A stretch of DNA of 64,000 nucleotides from Solitalea canadensis DSM 3403 (lineage in GTDB: Bacteria > Bacteroidota > Bacteroidia > Sphingobacteriales > Sphingobacteriaceae), in the NCBI RefSeq assembly GCF_000242635.2, contig NC_017770.1, positions 124,001 through 188,000 on the forward strand, given 5' to 3'. Of this stretch, positions 17,872 to 27,901 are shown in pieces. Numbering within the stretch: position 1 is the stretch's first letter; each line of letters begins with the position of its first letter. A program made the translations under genes and the position numbers. The notes below the pieces were generated by a model that worked only from the letters and a program-made list of their open reading frames with translations, was not told where the DNA came from and did not search any database.

Positions 17872-18765
17872 TTATTTGAGTTTCTTGTTAAAAAAATCAA
17901 TGGTACGTTGCCACGCTAGCGCTGCTGCATCTTTATCATATCGAGGTGTTGTATCGTTATGAAAGCCGTGGTTTGCGTTCGCATACATGTAAACCGTGTA
18001 CTCTTTGTTATTCTCTTTTAATGCTTTTTCATAGGCTGGCCAACCTTCGTTAACACGTGTATCCAATTCCGCATAGTGTAAGAGAAGGGGAGCCTTTATT
18101 TTTGGAACGTCTTCCGTTTGCGGCTGACCTCCATAAAAAGGTACGGCCGCAGCCAAATCAGGGATGCGTACTGCCATCATATTTGAAATCCATCCACCAA
18201 AACAAAAACCAACAACGCCAATTTTTCCATTACAGTCGGGGTGATTTTTCAAATAATCAAATGCGGCAATAAAATCTTCCAGCATTTCATTCCTGTCGCG
18301 TTTACTTTGTAGTTCCCGACCTTTATCGTCATTGCCTGGGTAGCCACCCAATGGAGTTAACGCATCAGGAGCAATCGAAATAAATCCTGCCAGCGCGGCT
18401 CTTCTTGCCACATCCTCAATATATGGATTTAATCCCCGATTTTCATGAACAACAATAACACCTCCCAACTTGCTTTTCGCATCCGTAGGTTTTGATAATA
18501 GGGCTTTGATTGCACCTCCTCCTTTGGGAGACTGATACGTTATATATTCTGATGTTAATCGAGGATCATCCGGTTGAATTTGAATGGCACTATAATCAGG
18601 CATAATGAAACTCATGAGCGACGCTACCGTAATACCGCCGACTGCATAAGCAGAGAGCTTTTGAATAAACTCGCGCCTGTTAACCCGGTTGTGTGCGTAA
18701 TCATCATAAAGATCAAAAACTTCTTGTTTGATGTCTTCTTTTTTGATTCCATTCATGTTAGTCAT
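17872..18765 (-). CDS. Dienelactone-hydrolase-family alpha/beta hydrolase with Tat-like signal
   Basis: 297 residues; an ATG three codons in (18756) is an alternative start. Residues 28-55 contain [17 protein letters not shown], close to the twin-arginine consensus, suggesting folded export. The hydrolase fold shows the Cys nucleophile in GFCFGG (Cys188), the acid in AELDTRVN (Asp235) and the catalytic His in NANHGFHND (His266); [10 protein letters not shown] supplies the oxyanion strand. Family members open lactones or cleave esters; the substrate here is unknown. It is monocistronic. Confidence 0.9.
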   Translation of the reverse strand: MTNMNGIKKEDIKQEVFDLYDDYAHNRVNRREFIQKLSAYAVGGITVASLMSFIMPDYSAIQIQPDDPRLTSEYITYQSPKGGGAIKALLSKPTDAKSKLGGVIVVHENRGLNPYIEDVARRAALAGFISIAPDALTPLGGYPGNDDKGRELQSKRDRNEMLEDFIAAFDYLKNHPDCNGKIGVVGFCFGGWISNMMAVRIPDLAAAVPFYGGQPQTEDVPKIKAPLLLHYAELDTRVNEGWPAYEKALKENNKEYTVYMYANANHGFHNDTTPRYDKDAAALAWQRTIDFFNKKLK

Positions 18766-19268
18766 TCCTACGTTTTTCTAAATATAAACAAATGATGCAT
18801 TCTCAGTTGTCATTAAATTAGTAAGAAGAATAAAGGTGTAATGTCATTAAGTAAAAAAATGGTTTTTAAACACTTGTTAATCAAATGTTTGATTTAAATT
18901 TAGAAACGCTTTATAAATAAAATTAACTTTCTAAACCATGAATGCTCTCGATGAAAAGCATTAAATTAGTATAAACTGTTGTGCAAATGATTTCACATTT
19001 GTGAATGTAAAGCATAAATTATCATAAAAGCAAAAATCGCCTTGTATAGTTCGGAAGAGATGATTTATGTATTTGCACCAACTGCGGGAGAACTATACGA
19101 AGCGACGGCATTTTTTGCTTACTTTTTTTTGCTGAAGAAAAAAAGTAAGTCCCGCTGAAGGCGGCGAAAGTGAATATCTCTTAAAATTGGATTCAATGAA
19201 TTTAGGAGACATGTAATAGATTGTAGTTGTTGATGTTATGAAATTATGGTCATGCTAAAAACCAGGCG
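18766..19268. other. 503-base intergenic region with structured repeat
   Basis: No convincing gene. Between 19041 and 19149 there are two nested or adjacent hairpins: CTTGTATAGTTC (19041-19052) against GAACTATACGAAG (19090-19102, one bulged G), and CTTACTTTTTTT (from 19119) against AAAAAAAGTAAG (19138-19149). A 32-codon ATG frame (19060-19158) runs across it but ends in low-complexity FFAYFFLLKKKSKSR and is probably not a gene. The rest is AT-rich spacer. Confidence 0.5.
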
Positions 19269-20978
19269 ATGAAAAAAGTAATGCAAATAGTAACCTTGTC
19301 ATTGTTCAGCCTTTATTTGCTGGCACTCGTCGCATGTTATAAAAAAAATAAAGCACCTACAGATGCAGCAATAAATGCAATGAACCTTAAGCGAGGTAAA
19401 ATACCAATTTGCGGTCCGGCCGATAAGCAATTTGGGGCTGTAGGTTTTATAACATCCTGTTCTGATAAAACACAAGTCGAGTTTGATCTTGCGATGGCGC
19501 TCCTTCATTCTTTTGAATACGATGAAGCCGAGAAGGCCTTTGCAAAAGTTATCGATAAAACACCCGATTGTGCTATGGCCTATTGGGGAGTCGCTATGAG
19601 TAATTATCATCCGCTGTGGGCTCCTCCTTCCGAAACCGAACTACAGAAAGGTGCCAAAGCTGTTGCCATCGCACAATCAATTCAACAAAAATCTAAAAGA
19701 GAAGCCGATTATATTAATGCCATCGCTATGTTCTATAAGGATTGGGATAAAGCAGATCATCGTACGCGTGCCATCCGTTATGAAAAAGCAATGGAAAAGC
19801 TCTATAAAGAATTTCCGGAAGATAAAGAGGCAGCCTTATTTTATGCATTAGCGCTAACGGCAGCAGCCGATCCTGCTGATAAATCATTCAAAAATCAAAA
19901 ACAAGCGGGAGCACTTTTAAATGCACTTTATGCAAATGAACCCAATCATCCTGGTGTGGTACATTACATTATCCACGCTTTTGATTCACCTGAATTGGCT
20001 GAACTTGCATTGCCTGCAGCTCGAAAATATGCAGCTATTGCGCCTTCCTCGGCACATGCCCTACACATGCCTTCGCATATTTTTACCCGGTTAGGACTTT
20101 GGGATGAAAGCATCCGTTCCAATCTTGCATCTGTTTCTTCTGCTCAATGTTATGCAGAGCAAACCGGAATAAAAGGACATTGGGATGAGGAGCTTCACGG
20201 ACTTGATTATCTCGTGTATGCTTACCTTCAGAAAGGGCAAAATGAACTGGCAATGAAACAATGGAATTACCTTAAAACAATGAATGAAGTTCATCCGGTT
20301 AATTTTAAGGTGGCGTATGCATTTGCTTCCATTCCATCGCGTTATTTATTGGAAAACAAAATGTGGGTAGAAGCGGCCAGCCTCAAAACACTTCATCCTA
20401 ATCTTCATTGGGACGAATATCCGTGGCAAAAAGCAATTGTTCACTTTACCCGGGTGCTTGGTTCCGTTCATACGGACAATTTTACTACTGCCGAAACGGA
20501 GTTGAAAAACCTGAGAAATTGTTATGATACGCTGGTGGCTCAAAAAGATGCATACAAGGCAAATGAAGTGCTGATACAGGTAAAAACTGCAGAAGCATGG
20601 CTGTTATTTAAACAGTCAAAATTACCCGAAGCTTTAGCACAGATGTACACAGCCGCCGATATGGAAGATGGCACGGAAAAACACCCGGTTACTCCCGGAG
20701 AAGTGTTGCCGGCTCGAGAATTACTGGGGGATATGTTGTTACAAATGAATAAACCGCAAGAAGCTTTAAAAGCTTATGAAGCCGATTTAAAAAGACATCA
20801 TAACAGATTTAATGGTTTGTACGGAGCAGGACTAGCAGCCGAAAAATCAAATAATCCAGAAAAAGCAAAATATTATTACCAGCAATTGACCAACATTGCT
20901 AATGCTACTGATTCGAAAAGACGGGAACTGGATGGTGCCAAATTGTATTTAAATAGGATGGATGTTGCGGGTCTTTAG
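19269..20978 (+). CDS. TPR-repeat lipoprotein
   Basis: 569 residues. The lipobox LALVAC places Cys23 as the lipidated residue. TPR units follow (for example LLHSFEYDEAEKAFAKVIDKTPDCAMAYWGVAMS, read here as two helices; MNKPQEALKAYEADL; NNPEKAKYYYQQL). Conserved HALHMPSHIF and WDEELHGLDYLVYAYLQKG blocks are typical of a large uncharacterised family of bacterial TPR proteins often described as hypothetical. Surface or periplasmic scaffold role is likely; no enzyme motif. Monocistronic, function unknown. Confidence 0.8.
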   Translation: MKKVMQIVTLSLFSLYLLALVACYKKNKAPTDAAINAMNLKRGKIPICGPADKQFGAVGFITSCSDKTQVEFDLAMALLHSFEYDEAEKAFAKVIDKTPDCAMAYWGVAMSNYHPLWAPPSETELQKGAKAVAIAQSIQQKSKREADYINAIAMFYKDWDKADHRTRAIRYEKAMEKLYKEFPEDKEAALFYALALTAAADPADKSFKNQKQAGALLNALYANEPNHPGVVHYIIHAFDSPELAELALPAARKYAAIAPSSAHALHMPSHIFTRLGLWDESIRSNLASVSSAQCYAEQTGIKGHWDEELHGLDYLVYAYLQKGQNELAMKQWNYLKTMNEVHPVNFKVAYAFASIPSRYLLENKMWVEAASLKTLHPNLHWDEYPWQKAIVHFTRVLGSVHTDNFTTAETELKNLRNCYDTLVAQKDAYKANEVLIQVKTAEAWLLFKQSKLPEALAQMYTAADMEDGTEKHPVTPGEVLPARELLGDMLLQMNKPQEALKAYEADLKRHHNRFNGLYGAGLAAEKSNNPEKAKYYYQQLTNIANATDSKRRELDGAKLYLNRMDVAGL

Positions 20979-21065
20979 CTCTTTTATTTATTGTTCAGGA
21001 AATTATGCTTTCTGCTTGAGTGCTAAATTTGGGCGAAATATCACTTTATTAGGCCCAATACTTCA

Positions 21066-21686
21066 TTACTTTTTATTAGAGGATTCCTCTTTATTGGCAA
21101 GTTGATCATTAATTTTTTGCCTTACTACTTCCCATTCATCGTCTAAAATGCTGTAATAGGCTGCATTTCTTGAATCACCATTTGATTTAATCCTGTCTTT
21201 CCTTAGAATACCTTCAAATTGTCCGCCAATTTTTTCAATAGCTTTTCGCGAGCGTAAATTAGTGGCATCCGTTTTCAACTGCACTCGTCTTGTTTTCAGC
21301 ACTTCAAAACAATGGGTCAGTAATAATAATTTACATTCTAAATTTATAGTCGTTCCCCAATACCTAGTTATTAACCAAGTCCAGCCAATTTCTAGTTTCT
21401 TATCAAGGGGAAAGATTTCAAAGAATCTGGTCGATCCGATAAACTCACCTGTCTCTTTATGATAAATTATAAAAGGATATTGCCTGCCCTTGTCTCTTTC
21501 TGTTAATGAAAAAGAATAGGCAGCTTCAAAAATGTCCTTCTGAGAGCAGTCTGTAGGGATCAGTTCCCATAGTTTTTTATCCGAAGCCGCGGTAAATAAC
21601 TTTTCAAAGTGTTCTTTTTCTAATGGAATTAAGTCAACGGTATTTCCTTTTAATATGGTTGGATGATTTATCCATTGTTCGTTCAT
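21066..21686 (-). CDS. GNAT-family N-acetyltransferase, RimJ/RimL type
   Basis: 206 residues. The layout matches RimJ/RimL-like acetyltransferases: an N-terminal beta strand (TVDLIPLEKEHFEKLF), the GEFIGSTRF strand, EIGWTWLITRYWGTTINLECK (acetyl-CoA-binding motif A region, about 98-118) and the C-terminal TDATNLRSRKAIEKIGGQFEGILRK. Such enzymes acetylate protein N-termini, amino acids or small amines; the acceptor here is unknown. The lysine-rich tail is unremarkable. Convergent with the TPR lipoprotein gene. Confidence 0.88.
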   Translation of the reverse strand: MNEQWINHPTILKGNTVDLIPLEKEHFEKLFTAASDKKLWELIPTDCSQKDIFEAAYSFSLTERDKGRQYPFIIYHKETGEFIGSTRFFEIFPLDKKLEIGWTWLITRYWGTTINLECKLLLLTHCFEVLKTRRVQLKTDATNLRSRKAIEKIGGQFEGILRKDRIKSNGDSRNAAYYSILDDEWEVVRQKINDQLANKEESSNKK

Positions 21687-21911
21687 AGTTGTGCAGTTTA
21701 TTTAGGGTTTATCGCTAACACTAAAATATTGGCAATTGTTTGTTATTCAAAATGCTCATCTTTTTTATTAAGCATAAAAGAACATAACACCTCAAACGGG
21801 AGTTTTACTCAAAGGAAAATATTATTATAATTCTGAAAAAATGAGTAATTTATAATAGAAACATTTATCGGAAAATGTTGTAACACTTTATCCTTAGCAA
21901 TTCGTAGCTGA

Positions 21912-22367
21912 ATGTTTATCCAAGTTCTCATCAGTCTTGCAATAATTGCAGCAACTATTTTTATTCATGGGGTAGGCACCTCATTGTGGTTGAGTTATTT
22001 CTTGCGAAAGTATAATACGCAGAATCAGACGATCAGGTTTGCTAAATTCATGAGAATACTCTCGCTTACCGCAATCATTCTGATGCTGTTACACTATATG
22101 GAGATTGCACTATGGGCAGCGGTTTATTTTGTAATACCGGAGCTTTCTCAATTGGGTACATGGGAAGAGGCGATCTATTTTTCGATGATTACTTACACAA
22201 CTGTAGGGTATGGAGATATAACACTTCCTGCCATTTGGAGGGTTATGAGTGGTTTTGAAGCGATGAATGGAATACTTTTGTTTGGTTGGTCGACAGCAAT
22301 GTTTTATGCAGTAGCACAGCGAATGATGATAATAAATAAAACAAGAAATACTAACGATCAGGATTAA
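21912..22367 (+). CDS. Potassium channel (two-pore-helix Ion_trans_2 type)
   Basis: 151 residues. The K+ selectivity filter TVGYGD is at residues 97-102 inside a pore loop (about 84-103), with membrane helices at about 4-27, 47-75 and 112-135. There is no cytoplasmic RCK/TrkA domain, so this is a minimal channel. It would pass K+ across the inner membrane. It is flanked by a bidirectional terminator on the 3' side. Confidence 0.9.
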   Translation: MFIQVLISLAIIAATIFIHGVGTSLWLSYFLRKYNTQNQTIRFAKFMRILSLTAIILMLLHYMEIALWAAVYFVIPELSQLGTWEEAIYFSMITYTTVGYGDITLPAIWRVMSGFEAMNGILLFGWSTAMFYAVAQRMMIINKTRNTNDQD

Positions 22368-22424
22368 AAATGGCGAGTACTAAAAGTTAATTCAAATTTA
22401 TCAGGGTTGATAATCTGATATGAA

Positions 22425-22462
22425 ACAAAAAGAGCTTCTACCGATCGTAGAAGCTCTTTTTG
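22425..22462. terminator. Bidirectional terminator, 17-bp stem
   Basis: ACAAAAAGAGCTTCTAC and GTAGAAGCTCTTTTTGT form a perfect stem with loop CGATC. A- and T-runs on both sides let it serve the convergent channel and DinB genes. Confidence 0.9.
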
Positions 22463-22491
22463 TAGTAACAGTTTTGCTCTATAGGATTAAG

Positions 22492-22947
22492 CTAAACAAA
22501 TTTCCGGATGTTCATCATATACCCTAAATGAAGGCCTTCGTGATAATTGTTAAAGTCAAAAGCGTCTTTTAAGGTAGTTAAATGAAATCCAGTGCCTGTA
22601 AGTCGCTCATTAAATGTGACAAATTTAGCATTGGCAAAGTCCGTTTCTGTTTTTTCAATTAGCGAAATTAGGAGTTCTTTCAATTCCTTTACTTCACTTT
22701 CGGTGGTCTGTCCGGTAGGTTTTGTTCCCGATTTATAAAGGTTAATTAATTCATCAGAAATGTATCCCTCCAAACCTGATAATTTATAGATCAACGATTG
22801 CTGGGCAACTATTACATGGCCAATATTCCAAATCAGATTATTATTAAATCCTTCCGGAATTTTATTTAGCTGATCAAGGGTGTATTTCTCAAAAAAATCC
22901 AAATACAGGTTTCTGCTTGTTTTCCAAATTTTGAAGGTGGAATTCAT
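22492..22947 (-). CDS. DinB/YfiT-like four-helix metalloprotein
   Basis: 151 residues forming a predicted four-helix bundle. The metal-binding His triad typical of the DinB superfamily is in place: His44 (NIGHVIVAQQ), His136 and His140 (NNYHEGLHLGYM). Members include thiol-dependent S-transferases; the substrate of this one is unknown. Monocistronic. Confidence 0.85.
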   Translation of the reverse strand: MNSTFKIWKTSRNLYLDFFEKYTLDQLNKIPEGFNNNLIWNIGHVIVAQQSLIYKLSGLEGYISDELINLYKSGTKPTGQTTESEVKELKELLISLIEKTETDFANAKFVTFNERLTGTGFHLTTLKDAFDFNNYHEGLHLGYMMNIRKFV

Positions 22948-23317
22948 GTTGTGTGTTTCTTTTTTTATGTGTGGTAATGTACAAAGTCATTCTTTCGGGC
23001 ATGAAAGAAATGCGCTTAATTGCTAGTGAGACTAAAGTAAGGCAATTGCATTTAAGAATCAAGTTAGCGCTAATTACTACATCATCACCTCACATATACT
23101 TATCGTTCAACTACCAATTATTCAATGATCATCCAATTTACTAATAATTCATTTTTTGCTATTTAAAGTCAGTTTTTCTGTGCTAATCTCCACTCAAAAC
23201 GGCTGAAAAAGATGGCAAATGATGTACTGATGTAGAAGGGTTTTTTTTATGCATCAAACAAATCTTCATTCATATTAGCGGCTCAATCAAATTTTTTTCA
23301 ACCAAATTATCGCAATT
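22948..23317. other. 370-base intergenic spacer
   Basis: This is the leader region before the PUL 2 susC gene. I see no gene, no clear hairpin and no TTTG/TAnnTTTG promoter match. A 63-codon frame (22953-23144) has no domain and no signal and looks spurious. Confidence 0.5.
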
Positions 23318-26300
23318 ATGAGAAGATTATTTACCAACTTTTTAGCTGGAATATTCCTCTGTTTCATTTTTCTTAATACGGTAACTGCACAAAGTGTAGT
23401 TAAGGTAAAAGGGAGGGTAACTGACGAAATAGGTATTGGCTTACCTGCAGTAAGTGTTACTGTGAAGGGAACATCCCGGGGAACACAAACTACTGTTGAC
23501 GGAGATTATTCAATTGAAGTAGAAGAAGGGAAAACACTTGTGTTTTCGTTTCTTGGTTTCCAAACTAAAGAGGTTACCATTAAGCAACAAACCGTTGTTA
23601 ATATTCAATTGAACGAAGTTCAAACGGTCTTAAATCAAGTGGTGGTAGTGGGTTATGGTACCCAAAAGAAAAGGGATTTAACCGGGTCAATAACTTCAAT
23701 AAAGGGATCGGAAATAGCCAAACAGCCCTTGACTAACCCTATATCCTCACTGCAAGGTAAAGTAGCCGGTTTAACCATCGTCAACAATGGTAGTGCCGGA
23801 GCCTCTCCAACGGTTCGTATCCGTGGAGTAAACAGTACAGGAAACTCGGACCCACTATATGTGGTAGACGGGGTATTTCAATCCAATATTGATTACCTGA
23901 ACCCTGCTGATATTGAAACCATCGAAGTTTTACGTGACCCATCATCTATTGCCATCTTTGGATTACAGGGAGGTAACGGCGTTATTATTGTAACTACTAA
24001 AAGAGCTCCTAACGGCGAAACTCGTGTAACCTTTCATTCAACTGTGGGTATGCAGCGTCTTACCAATAAGATTGGCATTACTGATGCGGCAGGTTTTAAA
24101 AAGCTATACACAGCCCAATTGGTTAATTTGGGTGCAGCTCCTTTCGACTACACCAATTATAGCGCAGACACCAAATGGCAGGATATGATTTTCCAGGATG
24201 CGCTGATTAATACCAATAGCCTAAGTTTTTCAAATAATGGGGAAAAAACCACCACCTATTTAAATCTTGGTTATAGTACACAAAATGGTGTATTAAAATA
24301 TAATAACTATCAGAAATACAATGTTCGTCTTAATGAGGAAATTAAACTCAATAGAAATCTAAAAATAGGGGGAGATATAACAGGGTTCTATTGGAATCAG
24401 AGCGCTCCGGCAGCTGATATCAACAATGCCTTATGGGCCGCTCCAATCGTGCCAGCTCAGGAAGATGAAAATACGTACTACAGTATGCCATCTTTCCAAA
24501 GGGCCCAGGTAGGAAATCCTCTGGCTCGCTTAAACGGTGGAACTGATAATAACATAAATAATGGGTATCGTGCTATAGGTAACTTGTTTGGAGAAATCAA
24601 GTTCCTGGAGAAATTCACGTGGAAATCTTCGGTAAATACCGATTTAGGCTTTAACAGTAGTCGGGGCTACAGTCCGTTGCCTTATCAGTATATAAACTTA
24701 GGGGAAAACTCCAATGCAACTACGACCACTTTTGATCAATCGGTAAGAACCGGTGTAAATCAAAGCAAGGCTGAATATAGAAAGTTTCAGCAAGACCATA
24801 CTTTATCCTATAATACCACCCTTGATAATTCACATAAGCTAACAGCCTTGGCTGGTTTTTCAACACTTAACATCAGCCGAGATGACGTTTGGGGAAATCG
24901 TAGCGATACAACCTTAAGTGTTCCACGTGAACGCGATTTCTGGTACGTTGGTGCTGTTAATGCTGCCAATCCTGGAAGTTATGGTGGTGGTGGAGGAGTA
25001 GAAGCTTATATGTCATTATTAGGCAGAGTAAGTTACTCTTATAAAGATAAATACCTGGTTAACGTAAGTTACCGTAGAGATGGCGCGTCGAAGTTTGCTC
25101 CTGAGAACAGATGGGGTAATTTCGGTAGTTTGGGATTAGGCTGGGTTGCTTCGGAAGAGGGTTTCTTGAAGAAACTTAAAGGTATTGATTTCTTAAAGTT
25201 TCGGGCATCATGGGGTACTGTAGGTAATGCAATGAGTGCTCCTGCTTTTGCTTACCTTCCTGGTCTTACGAATGCAGGTGTAGGAGTGTTTGGTGATCAT
25301 GTGTACACTTCGGTGGCTCCGTCTTATATTCCTGATCCTAACCTGCATTGGGAAAAGGTACGTGGTATTGATATAGGGGTGGATTTACGTACGTTAAGTA
25401 ACAGGTTAAGTGCTGAGGTTACCTTATATGACCGGAAAACCAGTGATCTTTTAACTTATATTACATTACCCAACTCTACCCAGTCCTATTTTACTAACCT
25501 TGGAAGCATTGACAACAGAGGAGTGGAGATCAGCCTGTCATGGGAAGATAAAATCGGCAGTGATTTTACCTATAGCATTAACCCTAATTTTAGTTATAAC
25601 AAAAACGAAGTGGAGTCAATTGGTAACGATATTAATTTCCAGTTGATTGGTAACGGAGGGATTAATTTAACTGAAACCGGAAGGTCTGTTGGTTATTTCT
25701 ATGGATATAAACAGGTGGGTATTTACCAAACGGCTGCCGATCTGGCCAAAATGCCGCATATGCAAAATTCACAACCAGGTGACATTGCTTATGAAGATAT
25801 TAATGGCGATGGGGTAATTACCAATAAAGACAGAACCTATTTAGGCACTCCATTCCCTACAATGAATTACGGTCTTAACCTCTCTTGTTCCTACAAGAAC
25901 TTTGATGCCATGATTGAAGGGCAGGGAGTTGCAGGCAATAAAGTATATACGCAACGCCGTACTTCAACCTTTGCAGTACTGAATTACGAAAGCAACAGGT
26001 TAAATGCATGGAACGGTCCGGGCACCAGCAATGTTGAGCCTATCCTGGATAATACCAGGGCTAATAATTACCTGCCGAGCACTTATTATTTAGAATCCGG
26101 TGATTATTTACGCTTGCGCACCCTGCAGATAGGTTACACGCTGGGCCCTGAAAAATTAAGCAGAATAGGACTTCAAAGATTGAGAGTATTTGTAAGTGGC
26201 CAGAATATAAAAACCTGGAGTAAAACCACAGGTTACACACCTGAAGCACCAATTAGTGATGTGTTAGGTGGAGGTGCCGATAATGGTACCTATCCTTTAC

Positions 26301-26338
26301 CGGCAATCTACTCTTTGGGTGTTAATGTGACTTTTTAA
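23318..26338 (+). CDS. SusC-like TonB-dependent outer-membrane transporter (PUL 2)
   Basis: 1006 residues. Signal peptide (to about TVTAQ), carboxypeptidase-regulatory-like domain starting VKGRVTDEIGIGLPAVSV (about 30-105), plug with VLNQVVVVGYGTQKKRDLTGSI and PTVRIRGVNSTGNSDPLYVVDGV, and barrel ending LPAIYSLGVNVTF. There is no STN domain, so it should not signal to a FecR protein, in line with the absence of sigma/fecR genes here. It pairs with the SusD at 26361. Substrate may be a beta-glucan or other beta-linked glycan given the GH3 gene downstream; this is inference. Confidence 0.94.
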   Translation: MRRLFTNFLAGIFLCFIFLNTVTAQSVVKVKGRVTDEIGIGLPAVSVTVKGTSRGTQTTVDGDYSIEVEEGKTLVFSFLGFQTKEVTIKQQTVVNIQLNEVQTVLNQVVVVGYGTQKKRDLTGSITSIKGSEIAKQPLTNPISSLQGKVAGLTIVNNGSAGASPTVRIRGVNSTGNSDPLYVVDGVFQSNIDYLNPADIETIEVLRDPSSIAIFGLQGGNGVIIVTTKRAPNGETRVTFHSTVGMQRLTNKIGITDAAGFKKLYTAQLVNLGAAPFDYTNYSADTKWQDMIFQDALINTNSLSFSNNGEKTTTYLNLGYSTQNGVLKYNNYQKYNVRLNEEIKLNRNLKIGGDITGFYWNQSAPAADINNALWAAPIVPAQEDENTYYSMPSFQRAQVGNPLARLNGGTDNNINNGYRAIGNLFGEIKFLEKFTWKSSVNTDLGFNSSRGYSPLPYQYINLGENSNATTTTFDQSVRTGVNQSKAEYRKFQQDHTLSYNTTLDNSHKLTALAGFSTLNISRDDVWGNRSDTTLSVPRERDFWYVGAVNAANPGSYGGGGGVEAYMSLLGRVSYSYKDKYLVNVSYRRDGASKFAPENRWGNFGSLGLGWVASEEGFLKKLKGIDFLKFRASWGTVGNAMSAPAFAYLPGLTNAGVGVFGDHVYTSVAPSYIPDPNLHWEKVRGIDIGVDLRTLSNRLSAEVTLYDRKTSDLLTYITLPNSTQSYFTNLGSIDNRGVEISLSWEDKIGSDFTYSINPNFSYNKNEVESIGNDINFQLIGNGGINLTETGRSVGYFYGYKQVGIYQTAADLAKMPHMQNSQPGDIAYEDINGDGVITNKDRTYLGTPFPTMNYGLNLSCSYKNFDAMIEGQGVAGNKVYTQRRTSTFAVLNYESNRLNAWNGPGTSNVEPILDNTRANNYLPSTYYLESGDYLRLRTLQIGYTLGPEKLSRIGLQRLRVFVSGQNIKTWSKTTGYTPEAPISDVLGGGADNGTYPLPAIYSLGVNVTF

Positions 26339-26360
26339 TTTATTGATCAATTATTATAAA

Positions 26361-27878
26361 ATGAACTTATTCAACAAAACATATAAAAGAAACAGTGCAG
26401 TTTTTTTGATGGTTGCTTTTGTTTCTTTACTGGGAGCTTGTTCAAGCGATTTTTTAGATCGCGTTCCCCAAGGAAGTTATACCTCAGGAAATTTCCCTTA
26501 TCCTAATGGCGGAGGCCCGTATGATCAGTATATAAACTCAGCTTATGGTAGCTTAAGAGAATGGAATATTTCCGTGTTTCCGTTTATGGCGGCTGTTAGC
26601 GTAAGAAGTGATGATGCAGATAAAGGAAGCACGCCGGCCGACGGTCCGTCTGTATTGCAAATGGACAATTTTACCATATTGCCGAGTAATGATTTGGCGA
26701 ACGGTTTATGGGTTGGTCATTACAATGTGATCAATAACTGCAACATTGTATTAAATCAGATTTCAACTGATGAAAATAAGGAAGTAGCTTCGGCTGTAAA
26801 GCTTCAGGCTGAAGCAGAGGCAAGGTTTCTACGAGGGTACGCTTATTTTATGATGGTGCGTCTATTCGGAAGAGTGCCTATTATCGATAAGGTTTCATCG
26901 GGTGGGTCAGCTAATAATATTCAGCAAAGTGAACCTGCGGCTATATATGCACTCATTGAAAGTGATTTGCAGTTTGCAGCAGCCAATTTGCCATTTAGCT
27001 GGGATGCTAAATTTATTGGTCGTGCTACTCGGGGAGCTGCCAATGGTTTGTTAGCCAAAGTGTATTTAACCCAGAAAAAATGGGCTCCGGCGATGAATAC
27101 TGCCGAAATAGTGATCAACTCCAACCAATATGATCTGTCTACACCCTATGACAAGATCTTTAGCGAGAGCGGTGAGAATAGCCGGGAGTCTGTTTTTGAG
27201 ATTCAGGCAACCGCCAACCCGACCAATCCGACTATCTATGGTGTGCAATACGCCAATGTGCAAGGAGTAAGGGGGACAGGTTCGTGGGATTTAGGCTGGG
27301 GCTTTAATGTGCCAAGCACAAATTTGGAAGCTGCTTATGAAGCAAATGACCCTCGCAAAGAAAGGACTATTTTATATTCGGGGGGGACCTCAGTTTATGG
27401 GGAACAAGTACCTTCTGGTCTTCCGAATCCTCGCTATAACCATAAAGTATATTCTAATCCGTCTATTAGAGCCGCTATTGGAAATCGGTTTGGCTGGTGG
27501 ATGAATGTACGTGTTTTACGTTTTGCCGATGTAGTATTAATGTATGCTGAGGCAGCTAATGAACTAGGAAAAACCACAGAAGCACTGGAGAAATTAGAGA
27601 TGGTTCGTGCCAGGGCCAGAAACGGTAATAATGGCATTTTACCACAAGTTACCACTACCGATCAGATGGAGTTGCGAACAGCCATTCGTCAGGAAAGAAG
27701 AGTTGAGCTGGGTATGGAACACGATCGTTTCTTTGATTTGGTACGCTGGGGCATTGCTGCTTCAACGCTTCAGGCTGCTGGTAAAAACTTTAACAACAAT
27801 CGCGACAATCTTTTACCAATACCACAAACACAGATCGATATTAGTAAGGGTGTACTTACCCAAAATCCTGGTTATTAA
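26361..27878 (+). CDS. SusD/RagB-family lipoprotein (PUL 2)
   Basis: 505 residues from the ATG at 26361; the frame extends to a TTG at 26343 but the ATG is better placed. Lipobox LLGACSS anchors it to the outer membrane surface. Typical SusD helices (EAEARFLRGYAYFMMVRLFG) and C-terminal QERRVELGMEHDRFFDLVRWG and GVLTQNPGY are present. It forms the lid of the transporter encoded 22 bases upstream. Confidence 0.94.
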   Translation: MNLFNKTYKRNSAVFLMVAFVSLLGACSSDFLDRVPQGSYTSGNFPYPNGGGPYDQYINSAYGSLREWNISVFPFMAAVSVRSDDADKGSTPADGPSVLQMDNFTILPSNDLANGLWVGHYNVINNCNIVLNQISTDENKEVASAVKLQAEAEARFLRGYAYFMMVRLFGRVPIIDKVSSGGSANNIQQSEPAAIYALIESDLQFAAANLPFSWDAKFIGRATRGAANGLLAKVYLTQKKWAPAMNTAEIVINSNQYDLSTPYDKIFSESGENSRESVFEIQATANPTNPTIYGVQYANVQGVRGTGSWDLGWGFNVPSTNLEAAYEANDPRKERTILYSGGTSVYGEQVPSGLPNPRYNHKVYSNPSIRAAIGNRFGWWMNVRVLRFADVVLMYAEAANELGKTTEALEKLEMVRARARNGNNGILPQVTTTDQMELRTAIRQERRVELGMEHDRFFDLVRWGIAASTLQAAGKNFNNNRDNLLPIPQTQIDISKGVLTQNPGY

Positions 27879-27901
27879 TTATAGTTATATAGTAAAGGAA
27901 A

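Noticed and set aside
19060-19158. 32-codon frame in the structured intergenic element
   Set aside because: It runs through the T-run/A-run hairpin and encodes low-complexity FF/KKK sequence, so the DNA structure explains it better.
22953-23144. 63-codon + strand frame before the PUL 2 susC
   Set aside because: No domain, signal or conserved composition, and it sits in the susC leader; probably chance.
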